Assembly: GCA_001939145.1 (NCBI GenBank)
Contig: LSRX01000464.1
Span: 342,767 to 406,766, forward strand
Direction of reading: 5' to 3'
Length of the DNA: 64,000 nt
Origin: Symbiodinium microadriaticum
Lineage: Eukaryota; Sar; Dinophyceae; Suessiales; Symbiodiniaceae
The stretch's first letter is position 1. Each line of letters opens with the position of its first letter. The notes under the pieces are model-generated. The model was not told the DNA's origin, ran no database searches, and was given only the letters and a program-made list of their open reading frames with translations. A program made the translations under genes and the position numbers. Below are positions 49,501 through 62,940 of the stretch, in pieces.

Positions 49501-52500
49501 CTACCACCACAGGGGGTTAGCAATGACCTCAATGCGCCGCTCATCCAGGGCCAACACTGCGGCGATGTTCAGCGAGAGCAAAGTCATCAAGGACTCGAGA
49601 GGCAAGGCGCTGCCAGCCACGCAAGGCACCGTTCAGTGTCATCGGCTGGTTGCACACGGGCATGCTGGGGCAAATCAGCCCAAAGAGAGGGGCGGAAGCT
49701 GGCCGCTACGAGCACGTCAGTGGCTTCGAGCAGGTCCCGAACCGGAGTGCCGGCAAAGAGGTTGCGGGTATCCAAGACCTAGCTGCGCCAAACCTTGTAG
49801 GAAGGGTGCCTCCCGAGCGGATAGAACAGTGAATGCATCATCCACGACGCCCCAGAAGCAGCTGGCGCGCGCAGGGCGACACTACGCAGGCCAAGGCCGC
49901 CATGACGCAAGGCAAGATGTGCAACACGGGAGGCAGCAGGTGGGAGCGAGGAACGCTCTTCAGCAACAAAGCACTGCGCTGAAGGTGTCGAGCACAGCCG
50001 CATCATGTGCAACCACAATCTCACGCGTGAGCCCGGGCGCAAGCGTACGCAACGCAAACTGGGCTCGCGGGGCCGCGGTGTATAACAGCAACAGCATGCA
50101 ACAGCCATGCGACCTGCGTCTCACCAATGCGCGGCAACATGTGCAAGAATTCCCTTTTGTGGGGCACTCAAAAACTGGAGGTGATTGGCGATGACTTGCG
50201 GCGAACTGCCAAGCAACACCAGGCCGCGGGTTGTGGGTTCAAGCGCTGGTCACTGGATATCCTGCAGGCCATCAGGGGCGACGCCAGCCTCATTCCAAAG
50301 GGCCGTTTCGGCGACATTGAGACGCAGCCGTGTGTAGTGCGCAAGGTGTGACTCGAAGCGCCGAACCAGGTGCAGTGGTTGCTGAGGCGACGCGAGGATG
50401 GTGACATCGATGAGGTAGGCAAGGATGCGTTCCCCCAGACTCCTCGCGGATCTCCTGCTGGAGTGCCCGGAGTGCAGGCCGCAAACCCAATGCCAAGCAA
50501 AACAGAGCAGGGCTGAGGGGCTCCCCTTGTTCGACACCTTCGGTTTGACTGATGTTTCGGGAAACTGGGCCCCGTTGCCCGGCGAACGGAGAAGGGCGAC
50601 CTAACCACAACCTTGCAAACGGCAGTAGGGCAGTAGGGCGGCTGCCTCGGGCAAATGGCGGAGCTCGTGTAGGATATGATAAGCAGCAGAAGCCTCGAGG
50701 GACACGACATGACACGACGGTTAGGGCCTGGTCCCGGGCACACCTGGCTTGCTCATTATGTACCAAAGCATCCAGGCCTGCGCGGTTGCAAAGGGCATCT
50801 TGGTGTGGGCGGCAAGCAACTGCAAGCGAGGGTAGGAGGCACGGGAAGAAATCACCGACTACCAACCCACGGGTACCGCCGGTGGGCTTGCGGAGCGCAA
50901 CCATTCGCCCAAGTCCCAAGGCAGCTCGAATAGCAGCGGGGACCCGCGCCTGCGCAAGAAGCGAAGTGACGTCAGCCAGCGCTTGTCTGGAGCCGTGAAT
51001 CCCGAGGGCCCGGGGGCAGCCCCCTTACGTGGCCGGCGTAAGTCAGTGAGCAGTGCTGCACGATCGAGCTGGACAGGGGAAGAGGGATTCCAATCGAGCA
51101 GATCCGGGTCGATGGCTTCGTGCGGCTCACGTGGTCGGCGGGTCGGGTCGGCAAGCTGGTCGAAAGTAGCGTCGCTAGCGGTGCAGTAGTGAGCGCCTGT
51201 CGCGCTGCAGACAGTTCTCCAAGGTGAGCTAAGTGCCGGGCTCGACGCGCCCGGGCGTCCTCGTCGGGCGCCTCGGTTGCACGGCGGTTTGTCGAATTCG
51301 CGGGCTGGCGATCTGCAAGGCAAATTGCAGCAAAGCTGCCCAATTACCCTGCATGAACGATTCGAACTGTGCCAACAGAAGCGGTCTCTCAATTCGAGCT
51401 TCACCCACGGGCCGATGCAGGAGCATGCGGGGCAGGAACGACCACAGTTTCCAGGCTCTAACCAGCTCCGGGGCCGTGCTGGCACGCACTCCACTGGATG
51501 TCGGGGCTGGGGCACGGGTCGGCAGGCCGGCCCTCGCGCGATGCAGCGCGGCGACTTCTAGTAGGAGTGCTGATGCGGCCGTTTCCGCCATGAAAACATG
51601 TAGCAGTGCCTCCTGAACAGTTGCTGGGATGTATCCGTCGGGTAACGTGACAATTTGCCAAGCCCATAACAGATGCACTGACATGCTGTCGGCGAGGAGG
51701 TTGGCCTCGGCAGCGAGGGTTATAGCAACCGCTGGGCTTCAAGCACCGGCAAGGCTCGTCTTTCTTGGGCAGCAAGCTGTTGCAAAATGTGCAGTGCATG
51801 CACCAATGCGGCAAGCGCAACGGGCGGTGCCTGGCGCAGGGTGCCGGTTGCGCTTCGCATCCCCCACCCTTATAATAATGCCGAAACAGGGGGGGGGGGG
51901 CGCCCCCCTTTCGGCATTTTTCCTTTCGTGTTGGGGTTCCTTCAGTGGCTAGAAATAAATTGCCGAAAAATCGTCTTGATGTGGCCCCCACACCGAACAT
52001 GTGCGAACAACCCCTGACCCCCCCCCTCCTCTGAAGCATGCCATGCAACTTGATCTCGGATGGGGGTGGGGGGGGGTCCAGAAATGCCTTCGGCAATTGT
52101 TAACCCCCTCCCCCCTTAAGAAGTGGGGGATGCTTCGCCACAGCAACGCATAGTGAACACGGGCCTCCCAAGCTGCCAACGCGCTGGGGTGGAGACGGCC
52201 AACAGCTGCATGTAACAGCGGCACGAATAACTAGCTGTTGGTGCTTCCAGCGGCAAGGTTGTCGGGAGGGCCCTTGTTGAATCACGCCGCCTCGGTAGAA
52301 GGTACGGTCAACAGTCAACACAGGTGCTGGTTGTTCCGGAGCACCACCCACCAGAGGGGGTTGAAGCGGATCTGGACGCGGGACCCGTTCGCCCGGGCAG
52401 GGCAGCACTTCTGCCGGGGACCCTCGGCAGCAAACCCACCGCTAAATTCGCGCAAGTCCAGCGCGAGCCGTCTGGGGGCCATGAGCGGGGCAGGTTGGTG

Positions 52501-53140
52501 GTTCCGGCACGTGCTGTAACAGTGCTGTAACAAAAGGATGGTCTTCATCAACGGTGGCATTGCAGCGCATGCATACCCACTCCGGCATCCATTGTCCGCT
52601 TTGCCGGGAATGGAGCGATCTGGCAATTCCTGCCATGCGGCATCCGAGGTTGCATGCGCGGGGTCCGCGAGGAACAGGCGCGGGCAACAAAACAGAAGGA
52701 TGTGTGAAGGCGGTCTCGGCGCCGGGAGTTGTGGTACTGACGGGACGTTGTGTCGTTGTCCCGGGCGGGCTGTGGCGCCTCGACACCATGTGCATGGCAT
52801 GCTGTGGTGAATGCATTGGCGGCTTCGGGCGGCCACCGAGCACGGCAAGTGGGGCAACGTAGATCGCGGACATCGGCAACGAGGTGAGCAATGCAACCCA
52901 AATGCAACGCATGGCCGCAAAGAACTCACATAGGCAGACCGGGCACGCATCGGTAGATTCGGTAGAAGGACACGGCGGGGGAGAAGGTGCGTCATTGCTG
53001 AGCAACCAGTCCGGAGTCGCCGGGGCGGCTGCGCTGTGTGCTCCCGCGATCGGCGACGAGTGCACGGTGGTTGGGGGAGCGCATTGGTGGCATGCACTGG
53101 TGCAGTCGGGGTGGTCTCACCGGGTGAGTAGTCGCGCATG
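49501..53140 (-). mobile_element. LINE-A retroelement, nearly complete but dead
   Basis: Read on the - strand, the parts come in family order. A zinc-finger-like segment: CPVCLC at about 52,945, then after a frameshift HLGCIAHLV and LRCPTCRARWPPEA, about 52,907-52,835. A linker with APELVRAWKLWSFLPRMLLHRP (as LVRAWKLW and PRMLLHRP, about 51,470-51,400). RT fingers KGAAPGPSG (about 51,030), GLGRMVALRKPTGGTRGLVV (50,916-50,860), motif A region (VSLEASAAYH near 50,710), motif B EQGEPLSPALF (50,532-50,500), motif C AYLIDVTILAS (50,420-50,388), thumb and downstream LAHYTRLRLN and ALRHGGLGLRSVALRAP (about 49,900). At least six frame changes and several stops break it. Motif A has Glu for Asp, and motif C reads YLID for YxDD, so two catalytic positions are lost. 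The RWW/end blocks are missing at its 3' end. Confidence 0.85.
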
Positions 53141-53389
53141 GCTGGCAGTCACACGCATCGCGTACTCGTTACATTTCCGCGAGTGCGTGCGACTGCTTGC
53201 CTGCCTTTTGCGAGCGCTCCTTCGATTAGAGGCAGGGCATCGTGCTGGTGCCTGGTGGACTTCCGCTGAGCCAATGACCACGCTGCCACTCAAACAATAC
53301 AAGAAAAAAAGCTTGGAAAGGGCATGGGTGCGCGTGGCTTGCGAGGCCGTGGCCCACACAACGGTTCCAGGAGCCCCAGCAGACGACCC

Positions 53390-53690
53390 CGTTTAAACAG
53401 GGTTGTCTACGGAGCCACTCTGCTGGGTGGCGCGCTTTGTTGCGACGCGACGCTAATCTCCCCCATTGCACTCGCACAGCAAGCTCAGTGCGCAGCGGCC
53501 TCAACTTGGGCCCGACAGTGGTGGAGCCAGCTTTCCGTCACCGTGTAACAGGCGGTTGGTTCCACCGCCTTAGGCTAGGCTTGGCCCGCTCCTGGCCATG
53601 CGAGCCAGTTTTCGAGTCCCGAGCTGGACCAGGTCTTGTACCTGGTTGGGGCTGACGGCCCCAGCCGCCTCCCCTTGCAGCAGCGGCGGA
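53390..53690 (+). pseudogene. LINE-A C-terminal fragment 8
   Basis: On the + strand the frame reads LLGGALCCDATLISPIALAQ, then WARQWWSQLSVTV, a stop, QAVGSTALG, a stop, AWPAPGHASQFSSPELDQVL and VGADGPSRLPL. This gives the CCDATLxSP, RWW and DGPSRLP blocks. The VGGRW block that should lie between the first two is deleted. It lies head-to-head with the - strand copy. Confidence 0.8.
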
Positions 53691-53779
53691 CGTAGCGTAG
53701 TCGACCAAACTCCCGTCGACAAGCGGAAAAAGGTGCGTGACAATAATGTGAAACCGTAGCCTCCCTCGCTGGAGCGCAT

Positions 53780-54016
53780 GTGCCGGAGTCAGCTGTCGCG
53801 GGCGTGGCGTTACGCCGCTTCATTGCCGTCGACAAACCTGGCGGGGGCACACGGGGCCTTGTAGACAGTTCGTTGCCAGGACCACGGCACAACAGTTCGC
53901 CTCAAATCTCGAAGCTGCCTGCAGCCTGCAACCCTCACGAGCATGCCCTCTCCACACGGGCCGGTGCCGGAGCGCTGGCGCATATTTTTTCAGCGGACTG
54001 CGGTTGCAAGATGTGA
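53780..54016 (+). pseudogene. LINE-A RT fragment (fingers region)
   Basis: The frame reads VALRRFIAVDKPGGGTRGLV, then CNPHEHALSTRAGAGALAHI. The KPxGGxRGLVxGD and PxQYALSTRAGxxALxH strings are the RT blocks just upstream of motif A in LINE-A. It follows a C-terminal fragment on the same strand, so the order is C-terminus then RT: two copies or a rearrangement. Confidence 0.65.
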
Positions 54017-54019
54017 CAG

Positions 54020-57000
54020 CGAGAACCTGCGTGCCAATAAGGCTGACAAGCATTATGTCCAGACCATCGAACATGTGCTCCACAATGTAGAAGATCATGA
54101 GAATCGGCTCGGCTCTAGCCGGTAAGGTGGGTCCTGCAAACCATATACTCGTGCGTCACCGGGCGGTTGACTCGCCAATCTCCATCCCTTCGCCTTGGAG
54201 AGGGAAGGCGAAGCTGTTGGCTGTGAAGCTTCGTGCTCCAATGAAGCAATGAAGGACCAGCGGACGGGTTGCGGACTGGTCGAATGTGAACTGTCGGTGT
54301 AGCAGGAGGCCAGAATGTTGCCACTGAGCCATGAAGGGCATCGACCCGGTATCGCAATTGATGGCCGAAGCCCGCAGCACCTTTCCTCATGAGACCCCAG
54401 GCCAATCTGCACGTTCACGAGTTGCCGAAACCGTTTACGGCAAGCGAAAACTTGGTAAACAGAGTCCAGTTCAGCGATTGCGCACTGAACCGATAACATG
54501 CCGAAGTGCTTGCTTCCACAAGATACAGGTCCGCTGTTGGGTGTGCTCGGCTTCGTGCTGATGCCAGCGGTATGGTCGGTCCCAGAGGCAAGCCATTCAG
54601 TAAGTTGATATCCACAGATACGGTTTCAGTGTTTGTGTGAGGCCCTTGTGGCAGCGGAGTTGGCCACGGCTTTCCCATCAAATGCTGGTTATGTAACGTG
54701 GGTCACAGCACCTGGGCTTCAATGCGACGCAAGCTGAAGAGCTGGCGGAAGCGGTGACTCTGCCGGCCACAATTTCCGGGGTCTATTTTTCCAGGGTGGG
54801 GGGGGGGGCCAGAATAAATCGGTTCGGGGGTCGTTGCACTTTCTTGTGAAGAGAGAGCCGATTGCCTTTGGCAGAGTCCCCCGCGGAAAAGTTGCGCCGG
54901 GTATCTGTTAAAGACCCCCCCACACCCCCGCCCTCCGAGGGGATCCCTATACGAAAATACCATCCTCAAGGATGGCCACAAAGCACAGGTGTTTGTGATA
55001 CTCCTGTGGTTGCAATCACAACGACCAAGAAACCCGCATGCTTTGAACCCTGTTATGTTTTGGATTGTACCCTGCAAGGCGGGCTTTGTCCTAGGAGTCC
55101 TAGCTAGGTCTAGGTGGCAGGTAAAACAATCCTGGAACCGACGTGGTGGCTGAAGATATGCCATGGTAACAGGGGTACTCCTACGTAATAGTAGAAAAAA
55201 CTGTACGATATTGTCCAGTCCGTCCAAGCTCACAGCTTGAAAACACAGGCAAGCAAAGATTCTTTCACTAGAGCTCCGTTTGCGGGTGTCTTCCTCTCCC
55301 GCGATTTGGGATGGATTTTGTTGGCGTCGGCGTGCCCCCAGCTTGTGCCTTGATGCGACAAGGCGGGGATGGCACGGCAGAGAGAGTGAGAGAGAACAGG
55401 GTTCGAGTATGATGTTACGATGTTTCTGCTTGGCTCGATTCAAGCTTGTGCTAGCTGTTATATTGCCAGTGTTGTCGCATCCTGGCTTAGCGCGACCGTC
55501 AGTCAATCCGTCAGCAACCGACTGTCGCCCCGGCGCTTGTAGCAGCACAAGTGCCCACGCAAGCAAAGATGCAGCGGGACCGCTGCCAGATGCTAGAAGT
55601 CAGATCGTGAAACTAGCCGACTACAGCTGGGGCAATGGGGCAAGAGCGTACACTATGTCGTGGCATGCCCTGCTGTCGATTAACTTTCCCATCGCTTGCG
55701 AATCGTCGGGTTTCGAAACATGAAGGGAGAAGGTTTCCACCTGCCTTTATCTGCCTCCAAGTGGAAGACAAGACGTGCAGTGGGTATGTGTCGATGCAAT
55801 GCAAGAACCGAATGCTACGACGTCGAATGCTGCCGAGGCCGCCTTCGGGCCATTCTGGGGATTCCTGGAGACATGGCTGCACATGCTGCACGCAGGACGT
55901 GCGAACAGCGCACATCTGAAGAAGTATGTCATGAAATCGTCATGCATGCAACAGCACAACAAAATCGCATGACTGCGTTCTACACGGTTCCATGGTAGAT
56001 CTTGTGGTTGGGTCAGCAGCCGTGTCATTCTGTGATTTAAGGAAGGTTTCTTGTCATGGGTGGCTGGTGTGAGTGACAATTCAATTTATCCGGCACCTCG
56101 GCATATTCCGAGACATGTTCTCTAACATGGGTGGAGCGCAGTTAGTGTTGGTTACGGTTACAAGCTGTTGCGGTGGCAGGTACTGTTCTGCGACTACCTG
56201 AAACATATCCTTCCGGCGACGGCCGACGGGACACCACGATCCTTAGTTGTCGGGAGGATTGGCCTTCATTCTCACATGGCTCTTTGAGCGTCTTTCTCAT
56301 GAATCGCGAGTCACGACACTGAGGAATATTATGTGCACTCGCATTCGCGTTGGCTTTATCTTGGCTGAACTACGCTGGCTTGAACATCATGGGCTGGTCA
56401 CGTGCTACGGATCTGTTGCCTGCGTGAGTTGTGGAGTTGTGGTCAAGGTCTCGATTCGGATTAGTCTGCTTTTGCATGGCCGTCGCTGCAAGAAGACTCA
56501 GGTCGGCCGTGGGTTTGGCGATATTTACCATTCTGCCGTTTCTGTACATAGTTCCAGCTGGTTTGCCTGAGGTGGAACTGGCCATTAGATTGCAGCGAGC
56601 CATCCTACAAGTATTTACTTCACGTGCGCGATTGCTCTGGGAGTGTCAAATTCCGCAACCTACATCAACCCCATGTTTCTCGCCGACGCTTGTTATTCTC
56701 AGGCGAACTTCTTGGTTGTGTGCCGAATCTGACAATGGAAAGTGCGAGTGTGGGGTGCAGTCGGTGCCGGGGTCCTCTTCCTGTTCCAAACCGAAGCTGA
56801 GCAACAAGGCCAAGATTTCAAGAGATGGATTGGCAAAAATACTTGACCCTTGGGTGCAGATACTCTCGGTTGCAACTTCGAACTGGAAGCTGATTGTGAA
56901 GTGTCTGAAAAATATTGTCTGAAGCCCTTGGCACAGCGCACTCAAATGCTCGTGGGGACGTCTTTGTCAATCTCGACAATGCAAGGAATGTTCTCTTCTG

Positions 57001-60000
57001 GAATTTGAATTACTGGGACAGTGCATCAACACTTGCCGGTGAAGTCCGTGATCCGCGGCGGGTTTTTCCGCAGGCGCAAAAGCCTTGATTAGCAGCTAGT
57101 TGTGCTCTGCCGAGCTGGTTCAAATGCTCTCGAATTCAATTAGATGTTCAGGCTTGGCGGGAGTTGTACTGATATGCAGATGATTCAAACACTGTAGATG
57201 CATGCGCCATTCGAGTCCCACATGCAATGGACTGGAGGCCCTTTGCCTGGCTATGATGTTCGTGATCGCCTCGTATGTCTTCCCACTCTTCGTTGGTGTG
57301 GGTCGCTTGCTTGCTGTTGCAGTTGACCCAAGACTTCAGCATTGTCTAGCCAAGTGCAGTGCCGCGTTGAAGAACTTGTCACAAGATAAACGAGCCATGT
57401 CTGTTCTGCGACAGTCTTAGGATAACCGATTTTTTAGTTGCTGTTACATGCTCATATAGAACGCTGACATCCCAAAAGGCTTTCCTGCCGTCGTGCTCCC
57501 ATAGCTAGGCATCCAGACAGACACAGCAAAGCTTCGATGGAGGACGCGTTTCAATCGCTGTTGCCATCGCTGCCGTACCAGTGGCAAGATACTGTATAGA
57601 GCGTTCATCATGGAGCCCGCATATGTTCTGATCGTATTATGTTGTGTGGTGCAGCAAACTCTCGGTTTGTTCAACAGCCATGTTCTTCGTCTCCCTGTGC
57701 CTGCAGTTTGTTCGGCCCCGCAAGTTGTGGTTCAGCATGATGTAGTGGATTTCTGGTATCACTGTCGCGTCGTTTGTTCACAGCAACTACTATCATTGTC
57801 TTCTCTTTGCTCATATTACCTCTTTTGTCATGTGGTCTATATCTTTCGGTACGTTGCAGGAATTCTAGTCCGAGAGGAACGGTTTCGTGGAGAAGTGGTC
57901 TTCATGTTGCTGTCGTTTTCGCGCATTGCCTCCCATGTATCAATTACATGGGAAGATATGGGAAGGGAATTCCCGTTGGATGTGGTTGTTCACGGAGAGC
58001 TGTCTGTGTTAGCATCTTGTCTTCTCAGGCCTTGAACACGTTCGGTGTTCATCCCCGACTACGACTGGCGTGCTTGAATTCATGTAAGTAACTGTGGTGT
58101 ACATCATTATACATACGGCTCACTGGAGACGACCGGTTTTGAGTCTCAGAACTAAGACACATCGCAGGCGATGGAATCGGTTCTTGTCCTAGGGGGGGGG
58201 GCAAGATGAGCAAGTCATTTCTTTAGCACGGCCCGAAAGGGTGCAAGAGTCATCTCTTGATCGCTGCTGCAGGAATTGGCGAAGTGGCACGCTAACACTA
58301 GTTGGAGAAGCCACCGGTGGAAGTCTCGTGAAAAGTTGGGTTGTGGCTAAGCAGCAAACAGTGCACTGGTGCTTCGTGCTGACGTCGTCTTGGCACCGCG
58401 TTCAGAACCCACGTGCTGGTCGTGAAGCGCAATTTTCACGCAGGTGTTGTCTGCAGCCGTCAGCAACATTGGTCAGTTCACGATTCCTGGATTAAGTTTA
58501 TTATGAAAGCGTGTTCCGGCATTGCATGCATTGCTCGAGCGACGGTTTTGCACTCATAAGGTGCGAGCAGGCGGCTGGTCTGCTGCACTGAAGACGGAAA
58601 GTGTGCGTTCGCCTGTGGAAGCCGTTGGAGTCACGGCAGCCCTGTATGGGCATGCAGCATGCAATGTGGTGCATTGTTCAAGAGTCATCTCGGTAAGATC
58701 ATCTCACATGGATGTTCACAAATCTTGTAGGCGACTTTTGTTCTCAAAGCGTCGAAGGCAGCGAATGCATATCAGCTGGAGGGCATGGCGGAGCACCAGG
58801 GTTGTGCATTCAGGTTTGTTCTTGTTAGTTCTGCTTAAGCAAGTGCTACCCTTTCACTCAGCGGTGCTGCTTGTACCGATTTTCTCATGGCTCCACCGAT
58901 TTCGGATAGTTTCGGCATGTTGCCGCCGCAGTGTCTTGCAGTAGCCCCTCGACAAGAGGAGCTTGGCTGGTTGCCAAAATGCTTCACCCGTCGATCGCGC
59001 TCGGCTCTGAGATGCAAACATGTGTCAGTTTGCCCGTCAGGTTGTTACAATTGACACCCTTACTGCTCGTCGCGATTTCGGCTCAAGATCTGCACGCAAT
59101 ATGGTCTTCGCACGGTCCACCCTAAGTCAGGACTCACCTCCGAGGAGATTCGGACTGGCTACGCAGCTTGGATTGAGCGTCGGGGGGGCAAGTCACAGAT
59201 TCCGTGGGCCGAAGTATCAGTTCAAGCAACTAAGGTATTTGAACCTGCAGCCTTGCCCATGGTGCAGCTGCCTCAACAACACTTGAACCCTGCAGTCGGG
59301 GCAAGCTACGGCAGCGCCGCAGGCATGCCGAACTCAGTTCAGCCAGCTGTCGTTACTGGATTATTGACGAGAGTGCATTCTGACATGCAACACAGAGAAC
59401 TCCATCTACCACCAGTCCCTCACATTGGCATTCCTTCGTCCAGAACTGATGAATAAAACCAGTTCCACCTCCTCCCTGATCACAGAGTCTGTAGAGCCAA
59501 ATTTTCTTACGAGTCTTGCGCTCGTACCTTGCAGTTCTGCTCTTGTTGCGTCAAGACGATGCTTATTAGCATGTGCGGGGTTCAGCCGCCAGCCCACGTC
59601 TCAACCAAATCAACCAAATTCAACCAAGTCGATCTGTGTGTTTATTTGTCCGTTCGCGGTGCGTGTGTCTGTGTTTGCGTGTTTGTTTGTTTATTCGTGT
59701 CGGTGTGTGGCCGGTCTCATGGTAGTCAGTGTTAGTCTGTGTGTGTGGTTGTTTCTTTAACTTCTCCCTCTCTTTTTCCATCAGTTTGTGTCGTGTGCTT
59801 GGTGATGCTTGGACGAGAATGTGGTCCTGCAGCAAACCGTCGCGACAGTCAAAGCACATTCCGTACAGTTCTGGTTTCACGTGAGTGTACCAGACAGTTG
59901 CTCGCAACGGCGAGCACTGACTAATGACCAGCAGGTTTGCCAGGCTCCGACGGACGCTTGGCCCAATTCTCATCAGCCACTAGACTGCCGGCTGCACATG

Positions 60001-61600
60001 AGACGAAATCGACGACAAAAATGCCAGACTTACGCGACTGCGTCGCCACATTGGTGTGTTACGGCAACCACGTGCTTCTAACTTTTAAGAACACTTGCAC
60101 ATCATTGCTGATTTGCTGGTTGACCTCGTGGCAGGCATGTCAGAACAAGACTTCAGCAAAGAGTGTGCGTATCGCAGAGTAGTGAGGTTGCGTCTCGTCT
60201 GGGTCGACGAACTTGCCCGATGAGCGGGGGCGCAGTCAGGGGCTCTGCCGCATGTCACTGCAGATGTGCATCTTGCAGAGCCCAAGTCATGCAGAGAGCC
60301 GGGTGAAGCTCGAAACCTTCTACGCTGCCTTGTTGGATGTGTATCCATTCGTGTGGCTGAGGTTTCTTCTTCCCACTGGAGCCTTTCTGGTTTTTGGGCC
60401 ATGTGAGCCCATCTTTGTACGAGCTGCTTGGGTCTACAACTGGTTTGTCATTTCGAGAGATTCTGAGAGAGGTGACACGAGCACCTCGCCAGGGGAAGTC
60501 CCTGCTTTTCAGCTTGTTAGAATGACATGTTTCTTGCAGCGTTCGGTCTTGACAACTGCGGATCGGTGCTCTCCCGCATCAACTGACACTGCATCAACGG
60601 CCTGCCCGTATGTTTCAGGTTCGTGCCACGTCATCTGCGAATCATCCAGAGCAACCAGTCGTGAAATTAAACGCACTGCGCAGGTGCGTGAGTGGGCAGA
60701 TTAGGCTGGATGACGGAGAGGTCCGTGCAGCAGTTCTTAGTTGGCTTCATCCAGCTTCGGCGAACAGATACAATCAGCTACAGATGTATGCAGGTTGGAG
60801 GGTTCGATCGTGTTCGCTCGGTCCCAGTTCCATCGGATTCAGGCTTGCCACATCTTGTGCTCTTGGTGGGCACTACCACAAATGTGGCTCGGCAGGGCAT
60901 CCTTGAGCCTTTGAGCCTGACCATGTTGCTACTGGTTTTTATCTGCGTTGCCCAGACAGCAGAGGGACAGGGGCTTCGAAAATGACCATAAAGAGTCAGT
61001 TACTTCTAAAGTTTCCTCCTTTCCGCGCACAGGCAAAGCAATCAGATATCAGAGTACAGTCTTTGACTCTGTGGCAGCCCTGTCCAAGGCAGTGCTCATT
61101 GGCAGAGTTTTAGAAGACTGCAGACATTGGAGCCGCTTGGTGTGGTTGTGTCGCTTAAGACCGAGCAAACACAAGCACCAACAGTTGTTGACAGCCTTAA
61201 GCAGCCGTGGCTTGGATGGCCTTTGCCCTTCTTTCACATGCTGCCGTGCTTGCGCAGTTAGATCGGAGAAGGTGTACAGCGCAATGCCGTGTATGCATCG
61301 ATATCATGCGGAGGCCATCGCAACACGGCCTACCTGGCAGTCTTGGCCACATCAGGGGTATTCTCTCTGCATAGCGCTGCCCTTACGGCTTTGGTCAGCT
61401 GACGAATCGGTGCATTTTGGAACACAGCGAGGTGAGGCAACGCTTTGTCTTCGCAAAAGCCAGCTATTCGTGTGGAGGTTCTAGGATTGCAGGGCGTTCT
61501 TCAAGCTGGGCCGGTCTCGGAGTGCAGCAAGTCACAGGGTGCAAGGACCTGATGCGTCCATTGCTTGTGGGAGTTGCAGCCTCATGTGAGGACTAGTGCG
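54020..61600. other. Long stretch without an identified gene
   Basis: No family recognised on either strand. Protein-like short stretches on + include VDPRLQHCLAKCSAALKNLS (57,325-57,384), RSVQQFLVGFIQLRRTDTIS (about 60,719-60,778) and LVGEATGGSLVKSWV (about 58,300). They are separated by stops and AG|G or GT sites as in an intron-rich gene, but could also be chance. A 287-codon frame on - (54,703-55,566) has no motif. Poly-G runs occur at 54,798-54,807 and 58,192-58,201; a TG/TTTG-rich tract is at 59,636-59,745. Confidence 0.35.
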
Positions 61601-61644
61601 GCGACCGGGACACAATCCTATGACTTGAAATGGCTTGAGCGATT

Positions 61645-62940
61645 ATGGGTGATTGGGTAACACAAACCAAGAACAGGGAAAGAGAAGAGAGCTCAACTCA
61701 ACCCGTTTCGATGTGGGAACCTGTTTCATGCTCGCTAGTTTCTTGTTGCACATACGAGATCAGAAAAAGAGATGCGCACGAGCGAGAGTTGTTGGTCAAG
61801 GGAGCCCTTGAGGCTTGTGGCGACTCGTTTGTCAAATAGCTCAGTATCGCGGCTCGGCAATGCAATGGCATGCCTTGTACTGAGCCACTGCGAGTTTGAC
61901 CACGTCAGGCTATGACCTGCAGCAAAGATCCGCGCAGATTCAGCTGTTCAAAGATAATTTGGCCAGGCAGCAGTGGGCTGAAATTCCAAGTGGACTGCTA
62001 GCGGTCTTGGAAGTCTTGGAATGTGCCTGTGATACCATGTCCTGCAAGTGCCTCGGACACATTCGACTTATGCCAATTTCGGAGCTGTCATCTCGACATC
62101 TCCACAGGATACTGTACTTCTCATGCTGGGGTGGGCTGCTTTGCTGAACACTGCATCCAGAAACCGCTACAATCTGCTGATGTCGCGCACTGCTGACTCA
62201 ATGGAGCTTGTCAGGCCTCAGCAAGGTTGACTGCCTAACAGGGTCTTGAGTGCCAGCGTGGAATGTGTTGCGGCTGTCGTGTTCCCAGCTGAATGACCTG
62301 CTGTCTGCATACTTACTTTTGTGCCTGCATGAGCGGCAGGGATGCACCTGTAATCGCAGCTGCACTGTGCTCTTCGTTGTTGATTGGTGTGGCATGGTGT
62401 TGCACAGGCAGTTTCAGCTGCTGGCCAATGAGTTGGAGGCCTCGAGTTGACAGGCATGCGCGACTCACCTGGTTTGAGAGTGCGAAAAAGGACCTCCTCG
62501 CGCGATCCACAGAGACGGAGGTTGGCCTTGCAGAGCGGAGCCTCGATGCAGACGCTTGTCTTCCAAGCTCGGCCTGGGCCTTTGCAAGTGCTTTTGAGCT
62601 TCTCGAGGACCCTGTGCCGATGTAAGGAAAGGCGGGATCTGTCCAGGTTCCTGAAGAACATTGGACCGAAGCTGGCCGACGAGATGCTCAGAAGCAAAGG
62701 AAGTTTTGATGGGGACATGGGGTATCAACTTGCACCTGAGGTCCTGCAGGTGTTCATGTGGAACAGTGGTTTGGGGGCGAGGAGAATTTGGTGCCACATT
62801 GAAGTCTTTGACCATGGATTGTCATGTCGGGATGTGCCGCAAGTCGAGGCCACCCCCGCCCTTCCTGGAGCACTTCCGTCAGTTTCTCTCCCTTTGGCTT
62901 CAGATGCTTGCAGAATGTGCAGCTGACGCCCGGCAAGGCC
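61645..62940 (+). CDS. Candidate exons of an unidentified intron-rich gene
   Basis: Several + strand stretches look coding: RDAHERELLVKGALEACGDS (about 61,771-61,830), QQRSAQIQLFKDNLARQQWA (61,920-61,980), DTVLLMLGWAALLNTASRNR (about 62,108-62,167), WFESAKKDLLARSTETEVGL (about 62,470-62,530) and LSRFLKNIGPKLADEMLRS (about 62,640-62,697). They occur in different frames with candidate AG acceptors nearby, as in the other intron-rich genes here. I could not join them with certainty and recognise no family. Confidence 0.3.

Noticed and set aside
54703..55566. 287-codon frame on the - strand
   Set aside because: Long, but without any recognisable motif. It crosses poly-C/G runs and AG-rich DNA and shows no domain-like pattern; probably chance.
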